From assembly GCA_050013875.1 (NCBI GenBank), contig JBEKEK010000006.1:34515-98514 (forward strand): 64,000 bases of DNA. Reading direction: 5' to 3'. The position numbers were made by a program, and so were the translations under genes. Positions 49,878-58,653 of the stretch are shown here, piece by piece (positions within the stretch are counted from its first letter, which is position 1; every line of letters begins with the position of its first letter). The stretch comes from Trebonia sp050013875. Its GTDB lineage: Bacteria; Actinomycetota; Actinomycetes; Streptosporangiales; Streptosporangiaceae. Under the pieces are notes generated by a model that did no database searches, was not told where the DNA came from, and was given only the letters and a program-made list of their open reading frames with translations.

Positions 49878-50981
49878 GTGACTTCATCCAATGCGCCTGC
49901 GGCGGCGATCACCGCGCGACCAATAAGCCCCGCGGAACTTGGCGCCTACGTGCTGCCAGGCCGGGTCCCCGACCCACGGCCAGCCCTCGACCAGGCGCGA
50001 GCGGCCGAGCAGCTCGGGCTCGGCACGGTTTGGCTCAGCGAACGCTGGGGCACCAAGGACTTCGCCGTACTCGCAGGCGCACTTGGCCAGGTTACGAGGC
50101 ATACGAAGATCGCTTCAGGCATCACTCATTTCGGCGTGCGGCACCCGGCTGTGCTCGCGTCCATGGCGATGACAGCCCAGGGCCTGACCGGCGGGCGGCT
50201 CGTGCTCGGCTTCGGCCGGTCGGTTGACGCCATGTGGAAGGCGGTCGGCCTGCCGCCCGCCACCAACCAGGCGATCATCGACTCGGCCGCCATCCTGCGC
50301 CACCTCTGCAACGGTGACAAGGTGTCATATGACGGCCCGGCGGGGCGATTCCCTGCGATGCGTCTGTCCGACCTGCCCGACGTGCCCCCGCCGCCGCTGG
50401 TGCTCGCCGCCATCGGCCCCAGGACCCTGGCGCTGGCCGGCGCGCATTTCGACGGCGTGCTGCTGCACCCGTTCCTCACCCCGGACGCGGTCGCCCGCTC
50501 GGTCGCCACCGTCCGCCGCGCGGCCGTGGACGCGGGCCGGGATCCCGCGTCCGTCCGCGTCTACGCGACGGTGGTCACCGCCTCCGGTCTGCCACCCGAG
50601 GAGGAAACCGCGGTGGTCGGCGGCCGGGCGGTGACGTACTTCCAGATCCCCGGCTTCGGCGAGCGGCTGGCCGAAGCCAACGGCTGGGACGCCGCCCCGC
50701 TTGCCCGCCTGCGGGCGCACCCGGAGGTGAGCGGGGTCAAGGGAGCCGCGGACTTCGTGCGCACCCGCGACCAGCTCACCAATGCGGCCACGGTGCTGCC
50801 CGCCGAATGGCTGACGTCCGCCGCCGCGGTCGGCACCCCCGGTGAGTGCGTCGACCGGTTCCGTGACTACTTCACCGCAGGCGCGGATGAACTCGTCCTG
50901 CACGGCAGCACCCCGGACCAGCTTCCGCCGGTCATCGCCGCCCTCGGGCCCCCGGACGCCGACGGCGCGCCGCGAGCCTAA
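49878..50981 (+). CDS. LLM-class (luciferase-like, probably F420-dependent) oxidoreductase
   Basis: A 367-residue TIM-barrel flavin/F420 oxidoreductase: GLGTVWLSERWGTKD, IASGITHFGVRHP, GRLVLGFGRS, and C-terminal GTPGECVDRFRDY. Such enzymes transfer hydride between F420 and ketone, alcohol or enoyl substrates. It starts with GTG 49878 and no Shine-Dalgarno sequence is visible, so a leaderless message is likely. Eight bases before the next gene. Confidence 0.88.
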   Translation: MTSSNAPAAAITARPISPAELGAYVLPGRVPDPRPALDQARAAEQLGLGTVWLSERWGTKDFAVLAGALGQVTRHTKIASGITHFGVRHPAVLASMAMTAQGLTGGRLVLGFGRSVDAMWKAVGLPPATNQAIIDSAAILRHLCNGDKVSYDGPAGRFPAMRLSDLPDVPPPPLVLAAIGPRTLALAGAHFDGVLLHPFLTPDAVARSVATVRRAAVDAGRDPASVRVYATVVTASGLPPEEETAVVGGRAVTYFQIPGFGERLAEANGWDAAPLARLRAHPEVSGVKGAADFVRTRDQLTNAATVLPAEWLTSAAAVGTPGECVDRFRDYFTAGADELVLHGSTPDQLPPVIAALGPPDADGAPRA

Positions 50982-51028
50982 GGCCCATCGTGCCATCAGG
51001 CCATCACCAGGAAGGACTCCAGATCGGC

Positions 51029-53476
51029 ATGCAGAGCAACGTCGCGGTGGCTGACTCCGAAGACCAGCAGGCGCTGGCCGAGGCGGTCACCCAGCTGCTT
51101 GAGCGGCACTGGTCCGCGGGCACCGCCCATAAGCAGATCGGCGATCCCGGATCGGTCAGCGAGCTGGCCCTCTGGCCGCGGCTAGCCGCCCTCGGCATCG
51201 CCGGTCTGCCGGTGGCTGAGGCCGCGGGCGGCGCCGGAGGCCGCTGGGCCGACCTCGCCGTCGCGCTTGAGGCCTGCGGCGCTGTCCTCGCCCCGACCCC
51301 GGCGGTCGCGGTGGCGGGGGCGATCGGAACCCTGACCGCGGTCGGCGGCGACGGGAGTGCCGGCGGCCTGGCTGCGGAACTGCTTGCCCGGATCTGCGCG
51401 GGCAACGTGGTCGCGACCGTCGCCTGGACCCAGCGGGGAGGCCTGTGGGGCGCCAGCGGCGGCTTCCGCGCCGAGCCCCTCCCTGAGCCCGCCGGGTCCA
51501 CTGGGGCTGGTGCGTCCGGTGGACCTGGTGCCGGGACTCTGGTCAGCGGCAGCGCTGAGCTCATCCTCTCCCCCGAGGCCGGCCGTGTGCTGCTGCTCGC
51601 CGATACCCCCGGTGCACCGGACGCACCCGGCACTCCGCGCACTCCTCTCCTGCTCGTGGTGGACACGGCCGCCGAGGGCGTCTGCGTGCGCCGGACCGAC
51701 GGCCTCGACCTGCTGCGCCCGCTCGGCGCGCTCGACCTCACCAGGGCCCGGGCGACAATCCTGGCCAGCGGTGACGCCGCGACCTCGGCCGTGCGGCACG
51801 GGCTCGCGACCGCGGCGGCGGCCCTGGCCAGCGAGCTCGTCGGCCTGGCGGGGCACTGCCTCGACGGGGCGGTCAGCTATGCGGCCGAGCGCCACCAGTT
51901 CGGGCACCCCATCGGTTCGTTCCAGGCGATCAAGCACATCTGCGCGGACATGCTCACCGGCGTCGAGCTGGCCCGCGCCGCCACCCGCCATCTGGCCGGC
52001 CTCCTCGACGCCAAGGCGCTCGCGGACGCCAGTGCTCTCGAGAGCGCCGATGCTCCCGGCGACACCGGGGCGCCAGCACGGGTGTCCGGGGCGACAGCGC
52101 GGGTGTCCGCGGACGACCTCGACGACGCCGTCGCGCTGGCCCTGCTCAAGGCGGTGTCGGTCGCGCAGGACGTGTCGGCCGGCTACATCCAGGTGCTGGG
52201 CGGCATCGGCTTCAGCTGGGAGCACGAGGCCCACCTGTACTACCGGCGGGCGGGCGCGTCCGCGCCGCTGTTCGGCACGGCGACCGCGCACCGGACGCGG
52301 CTCGACCCGTCGAACGCGTCGCGCGCCGCCGACGGCGGGAAGGCGCCCGCCATCACCGCCCCGCCCCCGGGCACTCCGGCGGCCGAACTGGCCGCCCACG
52401 TCGCGCGGCTGCTCCCCGAGCACCGCCGCAAGTGGGGTGACGATGACTCGTTCACCGCGCGCCTCGACTGGCAAGCCGCGCTGCACGCGGTCGGCTGGAT
52501 CGCCCCGCACTGGGCAGCCGAGTTCGGCGGCCGCGGCCTGGACATCGTCGATCAGGTGGCCTGCGACCGGGTGCTCGCCCAGTACCGGGCGCCGGACCTG
52601 GCCGGGGTGCTCGGCGTCAATAACGTCGCGCCCACGCTGATGCGCTACGGCACGCCCGAGCAGCGGGCGCACCTGCACGGCATCCAGGCCGGCACCGAGG
52701 TGTGGTGCCAGGGCTTCTCTGAGCCAGGCTCCGGCAGCGACCTCGCGTCGCTGCGCACCCGCGCCGTGCTCGACGAGGGCGCCGCCGAGTTCGTGATCAA
52801 CGGCGAGAAGATCTGGACGTCGGAGGGCATGGAGGCCGACTATTGCATGCTGCTGGTCCGCACCGACCCCGACGCCCGGCCGCATAAGGGCATTTCCGCG
52901 CTGCTGGTGCCGATGGACTCCCCCGGCATCACCCGGCGGCCGATCACCCAGATCACCGGCGAGGGCGGGTTCGCCCAGGTGTTCTTCGACGATGTCCGGG
53001 TGCCGCGCAGCGCCCTGCTCGGCCCGCTGCACGAGGGCTGGACGGTCACCATGACCACGCTGAGCTTCGAGCGCGTTGGGGTGATCATGATGGCGGGCCG
53101 CCTCGAGCAGACGATCCTCGACGTCTTGGCCGAGCTCGCCGGGCGCGAGCTCGACCAGGGAGTCCGGCTCGAGCTGGCCGACCGGTTCACCGAGGCACGG
53201 CTGCTCGGCCTGCTCGGGCAGCGCGCGCTCGGCCGGATCGCCGAGGGCGGCGCGCCCGGCGCCGAGCACTCCGTCATCAAGCACGCCTGGTCGCTGGCGA
53301 TGCAGTCGGTAGGCGCCAGCCACCTGGCGGCGCTCGGCCTCGACGGCATCAGCGGTCCGTCCCTGACGTCCGCGCAGGCCGCCTACCTGCGCTCTCGCGC
53401 CGCGACGATCGCGGGGGGCACTACCGAGATCATGCGCAACATCCTGGCCGAGCGAGTCCTGGGGATGCCGCGTTGA
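51029..53476 (+). CDS. Fused double acyl-CoA dehydrogenase
   Basis: An 815-residue protein made of two acyl-CoA dehydrogenase units. The N-terminal unit (about 1-360) is degenerate, with a Gly/Ala/Pro-rich loop and YAAERHQFGHPIGSFQAIKH. The C-terminal unit (about 400-815) carries QGFSEPGSGSDLASLRT, INGEKIWTSEGMEADY, LSFERVGVI and IAGGTTEIMRN. The usual C-terminal catalytic Glu position is Gly, as in steroid/terpenoid FadE heteromers where the base lies elsewhere. ATG 51029 behind AAGGA is preferred over GTG 50990. The fusion probably replaces an alpha2beta2 heteromer. Confidence 0.87.
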   Translation: MQSNVAVADSEDQQALAEAVTQLLERHWSAGTAHKQIGDPGSVSELALWPRLAALGIAGLPVAEAAGGAGGRWADLAVALEACGAVLAPTPAVAVAGAIGTLTAVGGDGSAGGLAAELLARICAGNVVATVAWTQRGGLWGASGGFRAEPLPEPAGSTGAGASGGPGAGTLVSGSAELILSPEAGRVLLLADTPGAPDAPGTPRTPLLLVVDTAAEGVCVRRTDGLDLLRPLGALDLTRARATILASGDAATSAVRHGLATAAAALASELVGLAGHCLDGAVSYAAERHQFGHPIGSFQAIKHICADMLTGVELARAATRHLAGLLDAKALADASALESADAPGDTGAPARVSGATARVSADDLDDAVALALLKAVSVAQDVSAGYIQVLGGIGFSWEHEAHLYYRRAGASAPLFGTATAHRTRLDPSNASRAADGGKAPAITAPPPGTPAAELAAHVARLLPEHRRKWGDDDSFTARLDWQAALHAVGWIAPHWAAEFGGRGLDIVDQVACDRVLAQYRAPDLAGVLGVNNVAPTLMRYGTPEQRAHLHGIQAGTEVWCQGFSEPGSGSDLASLRTRAVLDEGAAEFVINGEKIWTSEGMEADYCMLLVRTDPDARPHKGISALLVPMDSPGITRRPITQITGEGGFAQVFFDDVRVPRSALLGPLHEGWTVTMTTLSFERVGVIMMAGRLEQTILDVLAELAGRELDQGVRLELADRFTEARLLGLLGQRALGRIAEGGAPGAEHSVIKHAWSLAMQSVGASHLAALGLDGISGPSLTSAQAAYLRSRAATIAGGTTEIMRNILAERVLGMPR

Positions 53477-53822
53477 GCGCTGACCGCAACCGAGCGCACG
53501 TGACCGCCCCCGTCCCTGACCTCCCGCCCGCGCCGCCCACCGCCGTGCACCGGCGCAGCATCATCATGGACTCTGGGCCCCGCGATCGTGCGCACCAGCG
53601 CCGCGTCACGCCACCGGCAGGCCACCGCCGACCCGGCCAGCGCAGGGCCGGCCCCGCTCCCCCTCGGCAGCTGCCACGTGTGGGCGCCCGACGGCCCCGG
53701 CGTTCGCAAGATCGAGGCGGGCTGGGTCCCCGGCACTGTGCCCTTCCCCGTCCCGCCCGTCGCCACCATCACCTGAGAGCAAGATCAGTAAAGATCAAGA
53801 TCAAGGCTCAGAGGAACGGACC
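53477..53822. other. 346-bp gap, no supported gene
   Basis: GC-rich DNA between the fused dehydrogenase and the small orphan. A 62-residue plus-strand frame (53588-53776, ending VPGTVPFPVPPVATIT) has some protein-like character but no ribosome site, and I do not call it. Confidence 0.4.
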
Positions 53823-54146
53823 GTGGCGTCTGTCCCACCCACCGGTCAGCCCCACCGCGCAGCGCGTAACTGGAGCGTCAATGCCTACGTCAAGACCTGG
53901 GACGGGTACACCGGCATCGCGGAGGGCATTTACCCTGCCTCCGGCGCTGACCCCGTGTCGGCCCTCGTCGCGGTGGCCGACGACGCGCAGGACGCGCTCA
54001 TGCACGCGCTCTTCGCGGCGTGGCCGGTGTGCCCCGTCCACCCGCTTGGCGTTCACGCCCGGGACCGCGAGGGGGCCGCCGTCTGGTGGTGCTCAGGTGA
54101 CGGCGGCCATGCCATCACGGCAATCGGCGAATGGCAAGGTCGCTGA
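53823..54146 (+). CDS. Small hypothetical protein with CPxH...WWC motif
   Basis: A 107-residue protein from GTG 53823, preceded by AGAGGAAC. The C-terminal half VCPVHPLGVHARDREGAAVWWC followed by GGHAITAIGEW is a pattern I recall in small actinobacterial proteins of unknown function; the Cys/His spacing could bind a metal. It lies on the GC-rich side of the boundary before the EACC1 locus. Confidence 0.6.
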   Translation: MASVPPTGQPHRAARNWSVNAYVKTWDGYTGIAEGIYPASGADPVSALVAVADDAQDALMHALFAAWPVCPVHPLGVHARDREGAAVWWCSGDGGHAITAIGEWQGR

Positions 54147-54563
54147 CCAAGCGGCATCCCGCCTCGTGGCGTACAAAGTGCGCACGAAGCTGAGCCAAGT
54201 CGGGGCGCCCCATCAACAACATTGTCAGCGTGCGACTGGACGGAAGCCCTTGCCGCGCCCCCTCGACTCGTCTCCCATCGCCACGATGAGTGACCGCGCC
54301 GGGATGTCAAAGATGGCAGTACGCGCCGAACGCCGATTTACCGGACGGTGGACGCTTCGACCGGTATGGCGGACCGCGCAGATCGCTGTCGCAGCGCTGT
54401 GGGTCAGGTCCGCAGCATTGATGAACTGTTCTCATATAGTGATCCTTGCCTCCTTCCGGCAAGATATGAGTATTGGGCGATCCAGTGGACCGTCGGCGCG
54501 TGCGCCGCAGGTGGCTATGGATACAGGCACGCCTCCCAGAGTGACGCGCAGAAGGGCGCAGTT
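54147..54563. other. 417-bp gap: probable island boundary and promoter of the EACC1 operon
   Basis: GC content falls along this stretch from the level of the host genes to that of the EACC1/caspase genes. No gene is supported; an open frame runs into EACC1 but lacks a start with a ribosome site. It contains the hairpin at 54431-54470. Confidence 0.45.
54431..54470. promoter_or_regulatory. Imperfect hairpin upstream of EACC1
   Basis: Outer arms CTCATAT/ATATGAG (7 bp), a seven-base bulge on the left, inner arms CTTGCC/GGCAAG (6 bp) and loop TCCTTCC. About 95 bases upstream of the EACC1 start; it could lie in the leader and attenuate expression, or be an operator. Confidence 0.4.
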
Positions 54564-54899
54564 GTGGAAGAGACAGGTATCTATCGAGCCGAGATGACGG
54601 TATCGGACCCCTCGCAACTCCGGTCACTTGAGCATCTCCTTGGGATGGCTGGCCCTAGTGTGCGGGTACTGCGTGCCCCGGGGCGCCCTGGTCCCTCAGA
54701 GCAGGGTGCAGTCGATATACTTGTTGTACTGGCTAGCAGTAGCGGTGTAGTCGCAGCGATTAAGGTTCTGCCGGAGTTCCTAAGATCCCGGAAAGCGAGC
54801 CTGTCGATCACCATGACGGTAAAGGGTAAGCCCTTCTCTATCACGGCGGCTAATGTCGACGAGGTGATGCCAATCCTGGAGCGGCTTCTAGATGACTGA
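54564..54899 (+). CDS. EACC1 protein (effector-associated constant component 1)
   Basis: A 111-residue protein starting at GTG 54564 behind AAGGG. The pattern MTVSDPSQLRSLEHLLG, GAVDILVVLASSSGVVAAIKVL, FLRSRKASLSITMTVKGKP and ITAANVDEVMPILERLL matches the EACC1 family. EACC1 is a constant small component encoded next to variable effector or STAND-NTPase genes in actinobacterial conflict systems. The central hydrophobic stretch could insert in or contact the membrane. Its last 8 bases overlap the caspase/NB-ARC gene, so the two are made together. Identification rests on remembered family pattern, not a search. Confidence 0.75.
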   Translation: MEETGIYRAEMTVSDPSQLRSLEHLLGMAGPSVRVLRAPGRPGPSEQGAVDILVVLASSSGVVAAIKVLPEFLRSRKASLSITMTVKGKPFSITAANVDEVMPILERLLDD

Positions 54900-57800
54900 C
54901 AGGCCGCCGCTGCGGGATTACTCACGTTCCCGCGCAGTAGTAATGGGAACCTGGGATTATGATCATCTTCCCCCAGTCCCGCCTGCCGAAAATAGCCTAA
55001 GGCGTATGATCAGCCTTTTGACCGGGCCTCTTTGCGGTTGGCCCAGGGAGAGAATTACCACACTTGCGAATCTTTCCGGGCCCGGCGACATTCCCGATCA
55101 GCTGATCACAGCATTTGAAAGTACTACTGATGTTGCGCTATTTTACTATGTCGGCCACGGGCAAATTGATAGGCAGGACGAGTTGTGCCTCGGGCTCGCG
55201 GCGTCGAGTAGCGAGCCGAATCATCGGACCACTACCAGCTTGCCATTTCAGGCCGTGCGTTCAGCGCTGCTCGATTGCCCAGCGGCTACCAAGATTGTCG
55301 TCCTTGACTGCTGCTTTGCCGGGTTGGCCAACCAGCCAGCGAACACACTCGCCGCGTTTGCAGACGATGTGATCGACAAGGCCGGAGGGACTGGCGCTTA
55401 CACGATGGCTGCGACAAGCGCCTATGCCACGGCATGGTACGAAGGCGCTGAAAGTGCAGAGGAGCCACAGACTTTCTTTACTAAGTATTTCGTCGACCTG
55501 GTCCAGGCGGGCATGCCAGGTAAGCCTGCGGCTCTGCGGATACATCAGTTGTTCTTGGGCCTGCGTGACAACCTTGCCCGAGATCAACGTCCAGTCCCTC
55601 AGGAACGAAGCATCGATGCCGCTCGGGAGTTCGTGTTTGCCCACAACGCGGCACCGCCTGAAACCCACTTCGACCCTGATATCGAACTCCAACGCCTGAG
55701 TCTCCGCATGGCCCAAGCCGAGAGGCGAGAGCAGGCCAGGCTGGCCGCAGAAATTGTTAGTGCACGTCCCCCGAATCATTTCGAACACATTCTCGACCAG
55801 CCAACTAACGTCACTGCTAATAGTGAAGCGATCAAGAAATTCCGTGACGAGCTGCGCGAAGAGATGACTGAACGATTCCCGCGATTGCTCGCCGACCATG
55901 AGTTTCTCCAGATGGCTCGGCTCCTCGTCGATGGCAGACTAACCAAGGCAGCCGGATTGCTGTTCGCGAAGGAAGCGACGGAAGTAAACCCTGCAGCCAT
56001 GGTCCACTGCGCGAGATATTTGGGCGTCGGTCGGGACTCCCCGAGGGAGGTTGAGAAGCTTGAAGGACCATTGCGTGACCAAATTGTGGCAGCGCGGGAA
56101 TTCGTCTCGAAACATACCCGCGTTGGTGAGTTCCCGAGCTATTCACAATCGCAGTCGGCCGATAGCTACGCGTACCCGATGATCGCGGTCCGCGAAATAA
56201 TTGCTAACGCTCTCGTCCACCGGGACTACGCCGTTAGCAATGCATGCATACACGTTCGACTTTTCGCGGATCGGCTGGAAGTGACCAGTCCCGGTACCTG
56301 GCTGGGACGCGAGCTCGAGGAAGGCGCGGCTAATGATCTATCAGATCTTGTGGGCGAGTCCGTTAAGCGTAACATTCGCCTGGCCAACATTCTCTCCTGG
56401 ATCCGATTGGTGGAGGGTGAAGGTAGCGGTGTCCCGTCGGCTCTGCAGGACTGCCGGATGAGAGACGTCTCTGCACCGAGCGTGGTTCAACAGCAAGGAT
56501 TCATCACCGTTACGTTTTCGCAAAGCGCGTTCATAAAGCCCGACCGCAGGATTTCCCGATCGCCGGGCCGGCCGTTGCCTGCCGAGAAAGCATCGCCGCC
56601 CGCCGGGAAGGTATCTCTGACTGCCGAGAAGGCATCGCCGCCCGCCGAAAGGTCATCGCTACCAGCTGACATCGCCGGTTTCGTAGGCAGGGAGTCTGAG
56701 CTGCTGGATCTCGCTGCATTTCTCCGCGACGAGGAGAGCACGGCTGGCCGAGTGTCGGTTAGCGTGATCGATGGGATGGCCGGCGTCGGGAAAACCGCCT
56801 TGGCTGTGCACGCAGCAAACATGTTTGCAGGGAGGTTCACCGACGGTCGGATCTTTCTTCCCCTCCACGCCTATACGCCTGGCCAGCCTCCTGTCGAGCC
56901 GGCTGAGGCGCTTACAGCTCTGCTCCTGAGAATGGGTATATCTCCGCAGTCCATTCCCACTGAGCTAAATGCGAGGCAGGCGTTGTGGCGGGACGTGATG
57001 GCGACGAGCAAAACGCTCGTGCTGCTGGATGATGCAGCGAGCAGCGAGCAGGTCATACCACTGCTGCCTACAACGGCGGAGACGCGAATGCTCATCACGA
57101 GCCGCCGCCGTCTAACCGGCCTGGACGAGGCACTGCAAGTCCCCCTGGATGTTCTTCCCGCTGCTGAGGCAGCGGAACTGTTTGTCCGCGTGGCCCACCG
57201 CCGGGAACTCTCCCCACAGGACGAGGCTGTGGCTGAACTAGCCCGACTGTGCGGCTATCTGCCGTTGGCGATCAAACTGGCAGCCGGGCTTCTCAGTCAT
57301 CACCCATCCTGGACGCCGGTGCACCTGGCCACCGAACTTGCCGCAGAGGGGGATCGCCTGGCCGGCCTATCGGTCGAGAACTCATCAGTCGCCGCGTCCT
57401 TCGGATGGTCCTACAACAACCTTCGTGCAGACCTGCAGAAGTTGTTCCGTCGACTCGGATCGCACCCGGGCACCGGGATAGACGTCTACGCCGCGGCCGC
57501 CCTCAACAACACCGATGAAGTCACTACGGCACGGCTCCTAGATGATCTGTTCAGTGACCATCTAATCGACGAGCCCGCCCCTGGCCGCTACCGTTTCCAT
57601 GACCTCATCCACGAGTACGCCCGTGCGCTCGCCGGGGCGGATTCGGATGCCGAGACCAGCGCAGCTACTGATCGGCTTCTCGACTATTACCTCTATACTG
57701 CAAGGACTGCCGATCGCCAACTCAGCCCGCGCCGACGATCACCGACCTCGTACACGACGGGTACGCCACCTGCGAGCGCGCCGCACTTCTCGGCCCGAGA

Positions 57801-58521
57801 TGAGGCGACTGCGTGGCTGGGCGCCGAGCGCCTTAACTTGGCAGCAGTTACTAGATTCGCCGCGAGCGAAGGCCGGACGGGCCATGCGATCGACATCGCG
57901 GCCGCCATGCATGCCTTCTTGCGCCTAAGCGGCTATTGGGACGAGGCTCTCGCCCTACACAGCACTGCGCTTGACGCCGCACGCGCCTCCGGTTCCGCGT
58001 CTGCAGAGGCCAAAGCCCTAGAGAACCTAGGGGAGATACACCACTTGCGAGGGGAATATCCGGCGGCCACTACCAGCTTGACGACGGCGCTCAGGGCATA
58101 CCGTGATTTCGGCGATCACTTTGGGCAAGCCAACGTCTTGAGGAACCTGGGAGTCGTGCAGCGGCTGACCGGGGACTACCAGTCAGCTCGCGCCAGCTTG
58201 GCCGAGGCGCTGAATCTAAGCCGAAGCCTCGGCGACCGCCTAGGAGAAGCTGAGGCCCTGAACGACATGGGGGAGCTATCGCTCGGTTCCTCTTCGCCGG
58301 CCGAAGCCATTAGCTATCATCAGGAGGCTCTTGCGGTTGCGACCGCGATTGCCTCGCCACTCGAGGAAGCGCGCGCTTTTGAAGGAATTGGCCAGTGCCA
58401 AATCCGCATTGGAGAAAGCGGCGATTATGCTGCTTCGCTTCAGCAGGCCCTCGCGGTCTATCAGAAGATCGGATCTCCAAATGCCGAACGGGTGAAAACA
58501 GCATTGCTGCGAGCGCTTTGA
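54892..58521 (+). CDS. Caspase-like / Schlafen-type ATPase / NB-ARC / TPR fusion protein
   Basis: A 1209-residue multidomain protein. (i) Caspase-like protease about 12-250: catalytic H89 in FYYVGHGQ and Cys in VVLDCCFAG (C141 by analogy with DSCxxG). (ii) C-terminal half of a Schlafen/RecG-like protein, about 300-545: LTKAAGLLFAKEA, PMIAVREIIANALVHRDYA, LEVTSPG (HATPase_c_4 type), without a recognisable AlbA_2 domain. (iii) A Pro/Ala/Lys repeat linker, 560-593. (iv) NB-ARC: FVGRESEL at 597, P-loop GMAGVGKTAL 628-637, Walker B LVLLDDA 709-715, LITSRRR 734-740, GYLPLAI 788-794, then a winged helix. (v) TPR-type helices about 1005-1200. It reads as an NLR-like switch releasing a protease. Lower GC than surroundings; start overlaps EACC1. 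Confidence 0.85.
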   Translation: MTDRPPLRDYSRSRAVVMGTWDYDHLPPVPPAENSLRRMISLLTGPLCGWPRERITTLANLSGPGDIPDQLITAFESTTDVALFYYVGHGQIDRQDELCLGLAASSSEPNHRTTTSLPFQAVRSALLDCPAATKIVVLDCCFAGLANQPANTLAAFADDVIDKAGGTGAYTMAATSAYATAWYEGAESAEEPQTFFTKYFVDLVQAGMPGKPAALRIHQLFLGLRDNLARDQRPVPQERSIDAAREFVFAHNAAPPETHFDPDIELQRLSLRMAQAERREQARLAAEIVSARPPNHFEHILDQPTNVTANSEAIKKFRDELREEMTERFPRLLADHEFLQMARLLVDGRLTKAAGLLFAKEATEVNPAAMVHCARYLGVGRDSPREVEKLEGPLRDQIVAAREFVSKHTRVGEFPSYSQSQSADSYAYPMIAVREIIANALVHRDYAVSNACIHVRLFADRLEVTSPGTWLGRELEEGAANDLSDLVGESVKRNIRLANILSWIRLVEGEGSGVPSALQDCRMRDVSAPSVVQQQGFITVTFSQSAFIKPDRRISRSPGRPLPAEKASPPAGKVSLTAEKASPPAERSSLPADIAGFVGRESELLDLAAFLRDEESTAGRVSVSVIDGMAGVGKTALAVHAANMFAGRFTDGRIFLPLHAYTPGQPPVEPAEALTALLLRMGISPQSIPTELNARQALWRDVMATSKTLVLLDDAASSEQVIPLLPTTAETRMLITSRRRLTGLDEALQVPLDVLPAAEAAELFVRVAHRRELSPQDEAVAELARLCGYLPLAIKLAAGLLSHHPSWTPVHLATELAAEGDRLAGLSVENSSVAASFGWSYNNLRADLQKLFRRLGSHPGTGIDVYAAAALNNTDEVTTARLLDDLFSDHLIDEPAPGRYRFHDLIHEYARALAGADSDAETSAATDRLLDYYLYTARTADRQLSPRRRSPTSYTTGTPPASAPHFSARDEATAWLGAERLNLAAVTRFAASEGRTGHAIDIAAAMHAFLRLSGYWDEALALHSTALDAARASGSASAEAKALENLGEIHHLRGEYPAATTSLTTALRAYRDFGDHFGQANVLRNLGVVQRLTGDYQSARASLAEALNLSRSLGDRLGEAEALNDMGELSLGSSSPAEAISYHQEALAVATAIASPLEEARAFEGIGQCQIRIGESGDYAASLQQALAVYQKIGSPNAERVKTALLRAL

Positions 58522-58653
58522 TGAGCCGCACGATTAATTGATCTTGTGAACAATGGGCTACGCCCGCAGCCGGCGCCTCGGCGTTGCTGAGCGAGTCGAT
58601 CGTTTGGTACACCAGCTCGGTGGCACCCATCGCGGCGGCCTGATTCGGGTCGC
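58522..58653. other. Island junction with possible truncated minus-strand gene
   Basis: AT-rich DNA (58527-58555) after the caspase/NB-ARC stop switches abruptly to GC-rich DNA. From ATG 58630 on the minus strand a codon-rich frame begins MGATELVYQTIDSLSNAEAP and runs into the island as nonsense. It lies just downstream of the SDR gene, so it may be the 5' end of a host gene cut by the insertion. Confidence 0.4.

Noticed and set aside
51182..53323. A 713-residue minus-strand open frame antisense to the fused acyl-CoA dehydrogenase
   Set aside because: Compositional shadow; the plus strand carries unmistakable dehydrogenase motifs throughout.
53473..54597. A 374-residue plus-strand open frame from the fused dehydrogenase stop into the EACC1 gene
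   Set aside because: Arg/Pro-rich with no domain and no ribosome site; it overlaps two better-supported genes in other frames.
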